From IMG/VR virus record IMGVR_UViG_3300033571_008179, positions 1 to 36,472 of that record: a stretch of DNA of 36,472 nt; one strand, 5' to 3'. The notes under the pieces are model-generated. The model saw nothing but the letters and a program-made list of their open reading frames with translations, had not been told where the DNA came from and made no database searches. Positions 14,428-21,690 of the stretch are shown here, one piece after another (positions within the stretch are counted from its first letter, which is position 1; each line of letters begins with the position of its first letter). The translations under genes and the position numbers were made by a program. Origin of the DNA: a virus.

Positions 14428-15243
14428 ATGACTGTCAGCCTAATCACTCAGAGAGTAATTTATGAAACAACTGATATCTCTGTTGCAGTAGGTGATTATA
14501 GGGTGGGTGCTTATGCACTTAATTATGCAGAGCCAAATAAAATCTATATAGCTGCAAATTGCCCGTTTAATAATATTTGGATGGAATTATCTACCGTAGC
14601 TACAGGTGACGCCGTATTACCAATAATCGAAGTCTGGTTCAATGGTAGTTGGTATGATGTTGTGGATATTATCGATCAAACTGAAGGAATGACCAAATCA
14701 GGCCGCATTAGTTGGTCTTTGCATATTGATGGCGGTTGGAATAGTGAGCAAGAAAGTAAAACCGTAGGGCTTTCAAGCTTTCAAATCTATAACCGTTACT
14801 GGCTAAGAATCGGCTGGCCTAGCCCATTTACTGCAGGGGTTGCCTATATTGGCCAAAAATTCAGTGATGACACAGTGCTTTCAAGCATATATCCTGACCT
14901 AATGCAGCCACAGATATTATCAGGATTTAAAGCGGCCAAAACCAATTGGAATGAACAGCATTTCATGGCTTCTGAGGCTATCATTAAAGATCTTAGAAAG
15001 CGCAATTTTGCTGTGGATCGTGGGCAGATAATGGATTGGTCAGTATTTGAAGATGCCGCTTGTCACAAGGTTGCTGAAATCGTTTACCAAGCCTTTGGTA
15101 CTCCATACCGTGAGCACGTTGCAGAGGCAAAAAGACGCTATCAAGAAGAGATGGCCAGCCGGATATATGCCATTGATGTGAACCAAAATGGCCACGTTGA
15201 AGTAGGCGAAATCACTAGAAAATCAGGATTTATGACAAGATGA
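14428..15243 (+). CDS. Neck/connector structural protein with EF-hand-like loop
   Basis: A 271-residue protein at the start of the neck and tail module. The N-terminal ~150 residues are a beta-sandwich-like region (ANCPFNNIWMELSTVATGD); the C-terminal ~110 are helical (EQHFMASEAIIKDLRKRNF). Near the end, DVNQNGHVEVGE (about 250-261) fits the 12-residue EF-hand calcium loop (D, N, N, G, hydrophobic, final E). It overlaps the tail terminator gene by ATGA, so a head-tail connector role is likely. Calcium binding is an inference from one loop; no paired loop is seen. Confidence 0.6.
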   Translation: MTVSLITQRVIYETTDISVAVGDYRVGAYALNYAEPNKIYIAANCPFNNIWMELSTVATGDAVLPIIEVWFNGSWYDVVDIIDQTEGMTKSGRISWSLHIDGGWNSEQESKTVGLSSFQIYNRYWLRIGWPSPFTAGVAYIGQKFSDDTVLSSIYPDLMQPQILSGFKAAKTNWNEQHFMASEAIIKDLRKRNFAVDRGQIMDWSVFEDAACHKVAEIVYQAFGTPYREHVAEAKRRYQEEMASRIYAIDVNQNGHVEVGEITRKSGFMTR

Positions 15244-15692
15244 CAACAAAGATTGCAGATATTTATGACAGCATTGTAACAAAGCTAGAGACTCTCCTGC
15301 CAAGCTTTCAACGTGTACCAAATCCCTACGCTCTTGATGAGAATACGGCCATATTGCTGCGCAAGGCTTTTGGCCTAGCCATTGGCCCAGGTACAAACAC
15401 AGAGAGATATGTTGGCTGCATTGCAACATGGGAACGTGACTACACTATTGGTCTGGTCACTCAGGTGGTAAACACCGAAAATGACACCACTGGTAGGGCC
15501 ATGGTCGAAAAAGATATCATTGACGCACATCGGGAAATTTTATTAGGATTTGAGACAGATTCAACACTAGACGGGCAATGTATTAAGGCTGTTATCACGG
15601 ATGATACAGGCATCAATTATATCCAAGGGGCAGAGTCCAAGTATCTTGCCCTAGAGATAACGTTAAGGGTAGAATATCAAGAGCCAATTTAA
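15240..15692 (+). CDS. Tail terminator/completion protein-like
   Basis: A 150-residue alpha/beta protein starting in an ATGA overlap with the connector gene and lying directly before the tail tube gene. It opens with a helix (IADIYDSIVTKLETLLP), continues with strands (TERYVGCIATWERDYTIGLV), a helix (KDIIDAHREILLGF) and a final strand (LALEITLRVEYQ), as in lambda gpU-like tail terminators, which cap the tail tube and bind the head. Called by gene order and secondary-structure pattern. Confidence 0.65.
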   Translation: MTTKIADIYDSIVTKLETLLPSFQRVPNPYALDENTAILLRKAFGLAIGPGTNTERYVGCIATWERDYTIGLVTQVVNTENDTTGRAMVEKDIIDAHREILLGFETDSTLDGQCIKAVITDDTGINYIQGAESKYLALEITLRVEYQEPI

Positions 15693-15712
15693 ACCATTTT
15701 TCACTGTTTAAA
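15688..15712. repeat. Inverted repeat at the 5' side of the tail tube gene
   Basis: TTTAAAC (15688-15694) and GTTTAAA (15706-15712) are perfect 7-bp arms around 11 bases. The left arm covers the upstream stop codon and the right arm touches the AAGGAG ribosome site of the tail tube gene. A weak hairpin could modulate initiation or protect the mRNA 5' of this abundant product. Confidence 0.4.
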
Positions 15713-15722
15713 GGAGCCAAGG

Positions 15723-17213
15723 ATGGCGTCGATTCAAACAAGAAATAGCGTTTTAGCTATTAAAAAAGAAACTTCGGAAGGTTCGCCAGCGAAGCCATCC
15801 GCTGCCACTGACTACGTTGCTTTGCAAGATGACTTCACCATGGAAGGCGGCTTTAACCTGCTAGAAAATGCAGAGCTAAAGGCTTCTATTGGTACTGCAA
15901 AAGCAATCATTGGTGCAGAAGCTCCTACAGCTTCTTTGTCTCACTACCTAAGAGCAAGCGGTGTAGAAGGTCAAGAGCCTAACTATGCTCTTTTGCTTGA
16001 GGCTTCTTTAGGCGCAAAAGCTGTTGCTGCAGTTGAGTATGACACCATTGCAGGATCTACAACGGAAGCCCTCAAAGTTGGTGCAGGTGAAGGCGCACAA
16101 TTTGAGCGTGGCCAGGCTGTTTTAATTAAAGACGCAACTAATGGTTACCGGATCAGAGCAATTGACTCTGTATCTGGCGACGATCTAGTTATGGGCTTTG
16201 TAACTCCTGTGGCTACTCCTGCCGGAACAGATCTAGGCAAATGCGTACTTTATAAACCAGCAAACGATAGCCATCCCACACTGACACTCTGGCATTACCT
16301 TGGACAAGGCGGAGCACTGCAAGCCATGGCAGGAAGCCGTGTAACAAGTGCAAGCTTTGATATCACAGCCGGAGAGCTTATCAATGCAAGCTACAGCCTT
16401 GAAGGTGTTGGCTATTACTTTGACCCTATGGAAGTAGAAGCTGGCGCAGATAAAATTGATTTTGATATTGGCGCAGGACCACTGACTGCAACTTTGCAAC
16501 AAAAGCTATATAAGACACCACTAGAGCTTGCTGAGGCTGTTGCCCAAGCTATGACGGCTGCGGCTGCTGAAGATATTGCTTGCGTCTATTCATCGGCTAA
16601 CGGCAAGTTCACAGTGTCAAAAGCGGCTGGAACTTTGGACATTAACTGGGCGACTGGCGTTGATTCTGCCGGAGCAACTTTGGGATTCACGGCTGATGAC
16701 ACAGGTGCCTTGAGCTATGAGTCTGATGAGGCTGTTGATTTCAGCTCTCCTCAAACTCCTGCTTTTGACAATGCTGACCCGCTAGCTGCCAAAGACAATG
16801 AAGTCATGCTTGGACTAGGTTCAGAGTTTGCTTGCTTCAAAGCATCTACTGTGAACATGACAATTGACACGCCAAAAGCTGATATTCCTTCGGTATGTGC
16901 TGCCTCTGGCGTTCAAGGCTCTATCATCAACGCTAGGACTGTTACAATCTCTGTATCAGCCTTGCTTGAAAAATATGACGCCAAGCAGTTTGAGCGTTTC
17001 CGTCAAAATACTGACGTTAAGTTCCAGTACAGCTTCGGACAAAAAAGCGGTGGAAACTGGGCGCCTGGTAAGGCAGGATGTCTATATGTACCAACCGCAA
17101 CGATTTCAGCTTTCTCAGTTAGTGATGCCGATGGATTGGCTCAGCTTGACCTTGAGTTGCAAGCATTTGTAAACTCAGACGGCGATGGGGAAGTCTACGT
17201 TGCCTTTGTCTAA
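15723..17213 (+). CDS. Major tail tube protein with inserted domain
   Basis: A 496-residue protein after the tail terminator gene and before the chaperones, the usual place of the tail tube gene. The tube parts are at both ends: an N-terminal DYVALQDDFTMEGGFNLLEN region with FDITAGELINASYSLEGVGY, and a C-terminal VTISVSALLEKYDAKQFERF with VPTATISAFSVSDADG. Residues ~240-335 are an extra domain (LYKTPLELAEAVAQAM, GKFTVSKAAGTLDINW, LGFTADDTGALSYESDE) that also appears in the distal tail protein at 20156. It is longer than a simple tube protein because of such additions, which may decorate the tail surface. Confidence 0.8.
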   Translation: MASIQTRNSVLAIKKETSEGSPAKPSAATDYVALQDDFTMEGGFNLLENAELKASIGTAKAIIGAEAPTASLSHYLRASGVEGQEPNYALLLEASLGAKAVAAVEYDTIAGSTTEALKVGAGEGAQFERGQAVLIKDATNGYRIRAIDSVSGDDLVMGFVTPVATPAGTDLGKCVLYKPANDSHPTLTLWHYLGQGGALQAMAGSRVTSASFDITAGELINASYSLEGVGYYFDPMEVEAGADKIDFDIGAGPLTATLQQKLYKTPLELAEAVAQAMTAAAAEDIACVYSSANGKFTVSKAAGTLDINWATGVDSAGATLGFTADDTGALSYESDEAVDFSSPQTPAFDNADPLAAKDNEVMLGLGSEFACFKASTVNMTIDTPKADIPSVCAASGVQGSIINARTVTISVSALLEKYDAKQFERFRQNTDVKFQYSFGQKSGGNWAPGKAGCLYVPTATISAFSVSDADGLAQLDLELQAFVNSDGDGEVYVAFV

Positions 17214-17222
17214 GAGGTAACA

Positions 17223-17576
17223 ATGAAGACAATTAAGATTGTGCCAACGGTGTGCAAGGGAGATAACGCAACTTGGGAGGGGAGCGTTACTCTCCGCTTG
17301 CCTACGTTTGATGAGAAATTTGATTACATTGAACGTCTGCAAGTTACTGTTAGTGAAGACGGCACAGTAGAAGGCAATCAGGTTCAAAAGCTAAAATCAG
17401 TAAGAGAAATGGTAAAGATTTCAAAAGATCATTACCAAGAGGTTAATCTTAAAAGAAAAAAAACTGGTGAAGATGTTAAATCATTTGAAGAAATGCAATA
17501 CATTGAAGAATTGCATGGCACAATGGTTGAAATCGCTGGAATGTTGCTGAATGGATTTAAGGTGGGAAACGGCTAA
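17223..17576 (+). CDS. Tail assembly chaperone, upstream frame (G-like)
   Basis: A 117-residue protein between the tail tube and tape measure genes. It starts with a beta strand pair (VTLRLPTFDEKFDYIERLQV) and ends in a helical part (YIEELHGTMVEIAGMLLNGF). Two codons before its stop is GGGAAAC in the correct phase for a -1 slip, giving a longer fusion with the next frame. In lambda the corresponding G and GT proteins chaperone tape measure assembly and are absent from the virion. Confidence 0.85.
   Translation: MKTIKIVPTVCKGDNATWEGSVTLRLPTFDEKFDYIERLQVTVSEDGTVEGNQVQKLKSVREMVKISKDHYQEVNLKRKKTGEDVKSFEEMQYIEELHGTMVEIAGMLLNGFKVGNG
17564..17570 (+). promoter_or_regulatory. -1 programmed frameshift site GGGAAAC
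   Basis: In the zero frame the codons are G GGA AAC, an exact X XXY YYZ heptamer one base away from lambda's GGGAAAG. A -1 slip leads into an open frame (CGG CTA AAG GCT) that joins the downstream ORF with no stop, while the zero frame ends six bases later (TAA 17574-17576). A possible stimulatory stem is AGGCT 17577-17581 with AGCCT 17602-17606; an alternative is GAGCCT 17601-17606 with AGGCTC 17614-17619. Confidence 0.88.
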
Positions 17577-17806
17577 AGGCTGCCATTAGGATGCAAGCAA
17601 GAGCCTGTTTCAAAGGCTCAAGCTTGTCAAATGAAGCAGCCCCTTTCGTCGCTGAATACATCCAGAGAAAAAGATTAGCCAAGCTAGGTTACACATCAAA
17701 TATCTGTGACATGGATGCGCTTAAAGCTGAGATTTTTGGTATAATCGATGTAGAAATGGACAAGTGCCAGGCTGAAGACATGAGGTCAAAACATGGCAGA
17801 AAATGA
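17570..17806 (+). CDS. Tail assembly chaperone, frameshift extension (T-like)
   Basis: Expressed as the C-terminal 78 residues of a 194-residue fusion after the -1 slip at 17564-17570. The region is helical with a basic middle (PFVAEYIQRKRLAKLGYTSN) and an acidic end. An ATG at 17591 exists but has no need to be used; AGG at 17588 gives it only a poor ribosome site. The T region in other phages binds the tape measure protein. It overlaps the tape measure start by 14 bases. Confidence 0.82.
   Translation, partial: RLKAAIRMQARACFKGSSLSNEAAPFVAEYIQRKRLAKLGYTSNICDMDALKAEIFGIIDVEMDKCQAEDMRSKHGRK
17737..17745 (+). promoter_or_regulatory. Candidate extended -10 element before the tape measure gene
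   Basis: TGGTATAAT within the T-like frame repeats the element upstream of the small terminase gene (shared 11-mer TTTGGTATAAT). It lies about 50 bases before the tape measure start. It is inside coding sequence and may be chance. Confidence 0.25.
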
Positions 17807-20159
17807 AGTAACTATCCAGATCAATCTTGATGCCAAGGATGCCCAAGCCGCCATTGAATTATTTGGTAAAGAAAGCGCCAAGGTTCTAAAAAATACTGAA
17901 GATCAATCCTCTAGCTTTTTTGATTCTTTCAAAGGCAATGCTCTAAAACTTTCAGGAGCTTTCATAGCTGTTACTGGCGGATTTTCTGCCATCAGCAAAG
18001 GTATAACTGAAGCTGTAGAAGATGCAAAGCTTACCCGTCAAATAGAATCAAGTCTTCTGTCTGTTGGTGACGCTAGTGATGTAGCTGTGCAAGGTGTGCT
18101 TGACTTTGCCGATGCTATAAAAGACTCAACTGGAATCAGTGATGACTTGGTAAAACAGACTTTTATCACTGCCCAAGCTTTCGGTGTCAGCACAGATAAA
18201 GCCAAAGAATTAACTGCGGCTGCAATTGATCTTGCCGCTGCTACTGGCCAAGATGTAGAGACTGCCGTTAGGCTTTTGGGTGGCACTTTAGATGGAAGCG
18301 TCGGCAAGCTTGGTAATTATGGCCAAGAGTTTAGAAATCTTACCAAGGAACAGCTTGAAGCTGGCGCAGCTATTGATTTGGTTAATAGCAAGTTCGGCGG
18401 TGCTGCGGCTAGAGAGCTTGATACATTTCAAGGCGGAGTTAGTCAGCTTACAAACTCATGGAATGATTTGCTCAAAGCTCTTGGTAAAATTGTAACCGAA
18501 AGTGATTTTGTATTAGTTGCAATTAATGGATTAGCAAAATCCATAAAAATTATAACTGGATTTATAGAAGATTTTAATGAAGAGAGCGACGGCACTCAAA
18601 ACGTTGGGGCTGGGATACTTGGAACAAGTGCAGCATATGCTCAGGCCGCTGAAAATGCCAAGTTTCTTAGGCAAGAAGCCCAGTTATTTAATGAGATAAA
18701 CATAGGGGATCAATCAAGGCAAATATCTAGTGGATTTGCTGGCATCGTAGAACAAGCTCAAGGTGCTACTAAAGCCACATCAAACTTTCTTGAGCGTCTA
18801 AACTCTATTCCTCAATCTGAGGCACCAAAGGCCATTGGTCTTACTGGCAAAGCTTTAGAAGATGCAAAGAAAAAAGCAGAAGAAACGGCAAAAGCATTTG
18901 CCGCATTCCAAGCTTCTATTACTCAAGAGCGCGGAACTGCCCAAGAGAAAATAGTTCAAAAAGCCACAGAAGATCTTAAAAAGCTGGCTGACTTTGAAAA
19001 AAAATTTGGCAAAGAGAATGCTGCAGAAATCCAAAGATTAAAGGTTGAGATTAGCAAAAGCACAAATGAGCAACTTTTAAAGCTTGAACAAGAGGCAAGC
19101 CAGAAAGAATATGAAGAAAAATTCAATGCTGCCAAAAAGCTTAACGATGATCTCAGAGAGCTAGAAAAACAAAGGCTGGCAGACTTCCAAGCTGGATTTG
19201 CAAACCCAGTACAAAGCACACTAGGAAAGCTATTTTCTTCAGAGCAAATATCTTTTGAAGACGCCGCTGGATCTATTGCTGGTGGTCTTAATCAAGCTCT
19301 TCAAGGCCAGCAAGGTGCCAAGCAATTAACTACTCAATTAGCTGGCGCAGCCGCTGATGCATTCCTACCTGGTATCGGTGGTGCTGTTACGCAAATCACA
19401 AGCCTTCTAGCCCAAGGCCCAGACGAAGTTAAAAAGGTTATTACTGAGTTTGTTAAATATGTGCCTGAGTTTATCGTGGCAATAGCTGACGCAATCCCTG
19501 CTGTAGTTGAGGCTCTTATTGATGCCTTATTATTTAAAGGCGGCCTTGAGCGTATTATTGGGGCTTTACTAAGAGCAATCCCAAGAGTGGCATTGGCTTT
19601 GGCTGAGACCACGATTAACGCAATCACAGAAGGCGCAGGAGCAATAGGTACTGCCATTGGTACATTCTTCTCTGATGCTCTGGATTCTATATTTGAACCA
19701 ATCCAAGGCTTATTTGAGCCGTTAACAGACGCATTAATAACTGTAAGGGATGCAGTTTGGCAACTTTATGAGCCTATTTTTGATTTGATTGATGCTCTAG
19801 CCGTTGGTGGAAGTGGTGGTGGAAGGGGATTGATTGCTGAGACATTTGACCGCTGGTTCAGCAAAGGTGGTATCGTTTATGCGCAAAATGGATACTTTGA
19901 GCCAAGAGGTACAGATACCGTGCCAGCAATGCTGACGCCAGGTGAGCTTGTGGTGCCAAGAGATATGGTTGGTGAGCTTGGTGCTTTCTTGATGCGTCAA
20001 AATTCTGGCACTGCTGGAAGTGACTCCGCTATGCTTGCGTCTATTTTGTCCACAGTACAATCACCAATAGTTGTGAGGACTGAAGCAAAGGTGAATCAAC
20101 AGGCTTTTGCTGATATAATACTGCAGCTTAACAGACAAAATGCGAGACTTTCAGCATGA
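17793..20159 (+). CDS. Tape measure protein
   Basis: A 788-residue protein and the expected next gene after the chaperones. It contains an alanine-rich helical N-terminal region (VQGVLDFADAIKDSTGISDD, LTAAAIDLAAATGQDVETAV) of the kind seen in siphovirus tape measures, a coiled-coil stretch (about 355-470), strongly hydrophobic helices (about 555-625, FIVAIADAIPAVVEALIDAL), and a C-terminal FEPRGTDTVPAMLTPGELVV motif common at tape measure ends. At roughly 0.15 nm per residue the tail would be near 120 nm (estimate from family knowledge). No lytic or peptidase motif seen. Confidence 0.92.
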   Translation: MAENEVTIQINLDAKDAQAAIELFGKESAKVLKNTEDQSSSFFDSFKGNALKLSGAFIAVTGGFSAISKGITEAVEDAKLTRQIESSLLSVGDASDVAVQGVLDFADAIKDSTGISDDLVKQTFITAQAFGVSTDKAKELTAAAIDLAAATGQDVETAVRLLGGTLDGSVGKLGNYGQEFRNLTKEQLEAGAAIDLVNSKFGGAAARELDTFQGGVSQLTNSWNDLLKALGKIVTESDFVLVAINGLAKSIKIITGFIEDFNEESDGTQNVGAGILGTSAAYAQAAENAKFLRQEAQLFNEINIGDQSRQISSGFAGIVEQAQGATKATSNFLERLNSIPQSEAPKAIGLTGKALEDAKKKAEETAKAFAAFQASITQERGTAQEKIVQKATEDLKKLADFEKKFGKENAAEIQRLKVEISKSTNEQLLKLEQEASQKEYEEKFNAAKKLNDDLRELEKQRLADFQAGFANPVQSTLGKLFSSEQISFEDAAGSIAGGLNQALQGQQGAKQLTTQLAGAAADAFLPGIGGAVTQITSLLAQGPDEVKKVITEFVKYVPEFIVAIADAIPAVVEALIDALLFKGGLERIIGALLRAIPRVALALAETTINAITEGAGAIGTAIGTFFSDALDSIFEPIQGLFEPLTDALITVRDAVWQLYEPIFDLIDALAVGGSGGGRGLIAETFDRWFSKGGIVYAQNGYFEPRGTDTVPAMLTPGELVVPRDMVGELGAFLMRQNSGTAGSDSAMLASILSTVQSPIVVRTEAKVNQQAFADIILQLNRQNARLSA

Positions 20160-21229
20160 GCACAAGCAAGATAAATGCAAGATTTGCCTACAATAATTAT
20201 ATTGATGCGGCCACGTTCCAGACGACAGCTTCTAAGGCTGGATACCCTAACACCAATCTACTTTCAGGCATTCGCAGTAAACTGTGGAAGCCGCAGAACC
20301 TGTTTGAGGTTCACGAAAAAAACTGCAAGGTTTATATTAATGGGACGGCGTACACGATCCCGCAAGGATCATACACTGCGGCGGCCTTGATTACTGCTTT
20401 CAATGCTATCTCTGGCATTGGAGCAACCTTGTCACAAGGCGACACAGGTTTTTCTATTAGCTTTGCCACAAGTAAAACACTCAACTTAAGCAATCAAACC
20501 AATGCGGCTTGGGAGCTTTTAGGGTTTTTATCTCAGGCTGATAAGACAGGGCTTTCTATTGCTGCAGATGAATATAGAGCAAACTCAGGAGCATGGCTGA
20601 AAGTTGACCTTGGGATTCCCCAATTGGTTGACTTTGCGGCATTGCTAACAACTTATGGCGATGCTTTCCTATCCAATACTGCAACTATAAGGCTGCAAGG
20701 AAATAACTTAGATCTCTGGACTGAATCATTGCCTGTAGATTTAGAGTTAGATGTATCTGATGAGGGTGCTTTCTTTGCAGGAGAAGTGGGCCAGCCATGC
20801 AGGTTTTGGCGTCTTTTGATTGAAGATAAAACTAATGACGATATGCAGATTGCTGTAGCCTACATTGGCTCTTCAGTTATTTGTACTAATACAAACGTGG
20901 CCACAGGATTTACACGAAGCAGAGAAGATACTAGCGTAAAATTGGTGTCTGAAAATGGGACATTCTATATTGACCGAAGGCCAAAAGTTTTAAGCCTTAG
21001 CTCAATATCTGTGCAGCTTTTAAGAGCCAATGAGTTGCTAGAAATGGAACAGCTTTTTTATGATCTTGGAATAGAAAAACCATTTTTCCTCTGCATAGAT
21101 CCAAAGAAGCAAGTTAGCACAAAGCTATCACAAATGACTCACTATGTATCAGCCACAAATCCCTTGCAGCTTCAGCACGTCCTGCGTGATTATTACAATC
21201 TCTCTATTGAACTGAGGGAGGTTATATGA
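20156..21229 (+). CDS. Distal tail protein with discoidin-like region
   Basis: A 357-residue protein starting in an ATGA overlap after the tape measure. Residues ~1-60 and 145-225 look like a carbohydrate-binding beta sandwich (AGYPNTNLLSGIRSKLWKPQ; SGAWLKVDLGIPQLVDFAAL; FWRLLIEDKTNDDMQIAVAY), interrupted by a ~90-residue module (GTAYTIPQGSYTAAALITAF to LLGFLSQADKTGLS) also present in the tail tube protein. The C-terminal ~130 residues (SSISVQLLRANELLEMEQLF, YDLGIEKPFFLCIDPKK) match siphovirus distal tail proteins. Its place is where Dit-like proteins, which start the tail tip, are encoded. Confidence 0.7.
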   Translation: MSTSKINARFAYNNYIDAATFQTTASKAGYPNTNLLSGIRSKLWKPQNLFEVHEKNCKVYINGTAYTIPQGSYTAAALITAFNAISGIGATLSQGDTGFSISFATSKTLNLSNQTNAAWELLGFLSQADKTGLSIAADEYRANSGAWLKVDLGIPQLVDFAALLTTYGDAFLSNTATIRLQGNNLDLWTESLPVDLELDVSDEGAFFAGEVGQPCRFWRLLIEDKTNDDMQIAVAYIGSSVICTNTNVATGFTRSREDTSVKLVSENGTFYIDRRPKVLSLSSISVQLLRANELLEMEQLFYDLGIEKPFFLCIDPKKQVSTKLSQMTHYVSATNPLQLQHVLRDYYNLSIELREVI

Positions 21230-21690
21230 GCATCTTTAATTATCCAAGCGTGACATATTTCAACATAGCAAACTCATCTGTTAATGAGCTTGGAAGCTAC
21301 CAAGTTATTGAAGCTTGTGATCTTGAGCTTGCTCATCTTAGGGTCTATCACAAAAATGCAGATCCATTTAACTATGAGATGCGGCTTTTAGTGTGTCAGG
21401 AATTAGACAAAGAGCCAGTGGCTGTTAGCAACTGGGAAACATTTAGCAATGAAACTATAGGCCAGGATGCGGCTAATTGGCTTGGTGATCTTACCTTCAC
21501 ATTTCCAAACTATAAACTAAGGCCAAGCATTGCTTATACAATTAAATTAGAACTAACAAACTACTCACGCATTGGTGACTCAAAATATTTGAGCGTCTGG
21601 CTTGATTGGGGCTTTGGAAAATCTTGGATTGCGCCAGTGGGTGCTGATGATTCTGGCGGGGCTAGGATTGCTCTTGGGGTAAGAAAATGA
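21226..21690 (+). CDS. Tail tip accessory protein, unknown
   Basis: A 154-residue protein coupled by ATGA on both sides. It is predicted mainly beta (LELAHLRVYHKNADPFNYEM, LRPSIAYTIKLELTNYSRIG, YLSVWLDWGFGKSWI), suggesting a jelly-roll-like fold. Conserved-looking tryptophans and the tail-tip context point to a structural or sugar-binding function. No family recognised. Confidence 0.6.
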   Translation: MSIFNYPSVTYFNIANSSVNELGSYQVIEACDLELAHLRVYHKNADPFNYEMRLLVCQELDKEPVAVSNWETFSNETIGQDAANWLGDLTFTFPNYKLRPSIAYTIKLELTNYSRIGDSKYLSVWLDWGFGKSWIAPVGADDSGGARIALGVRK

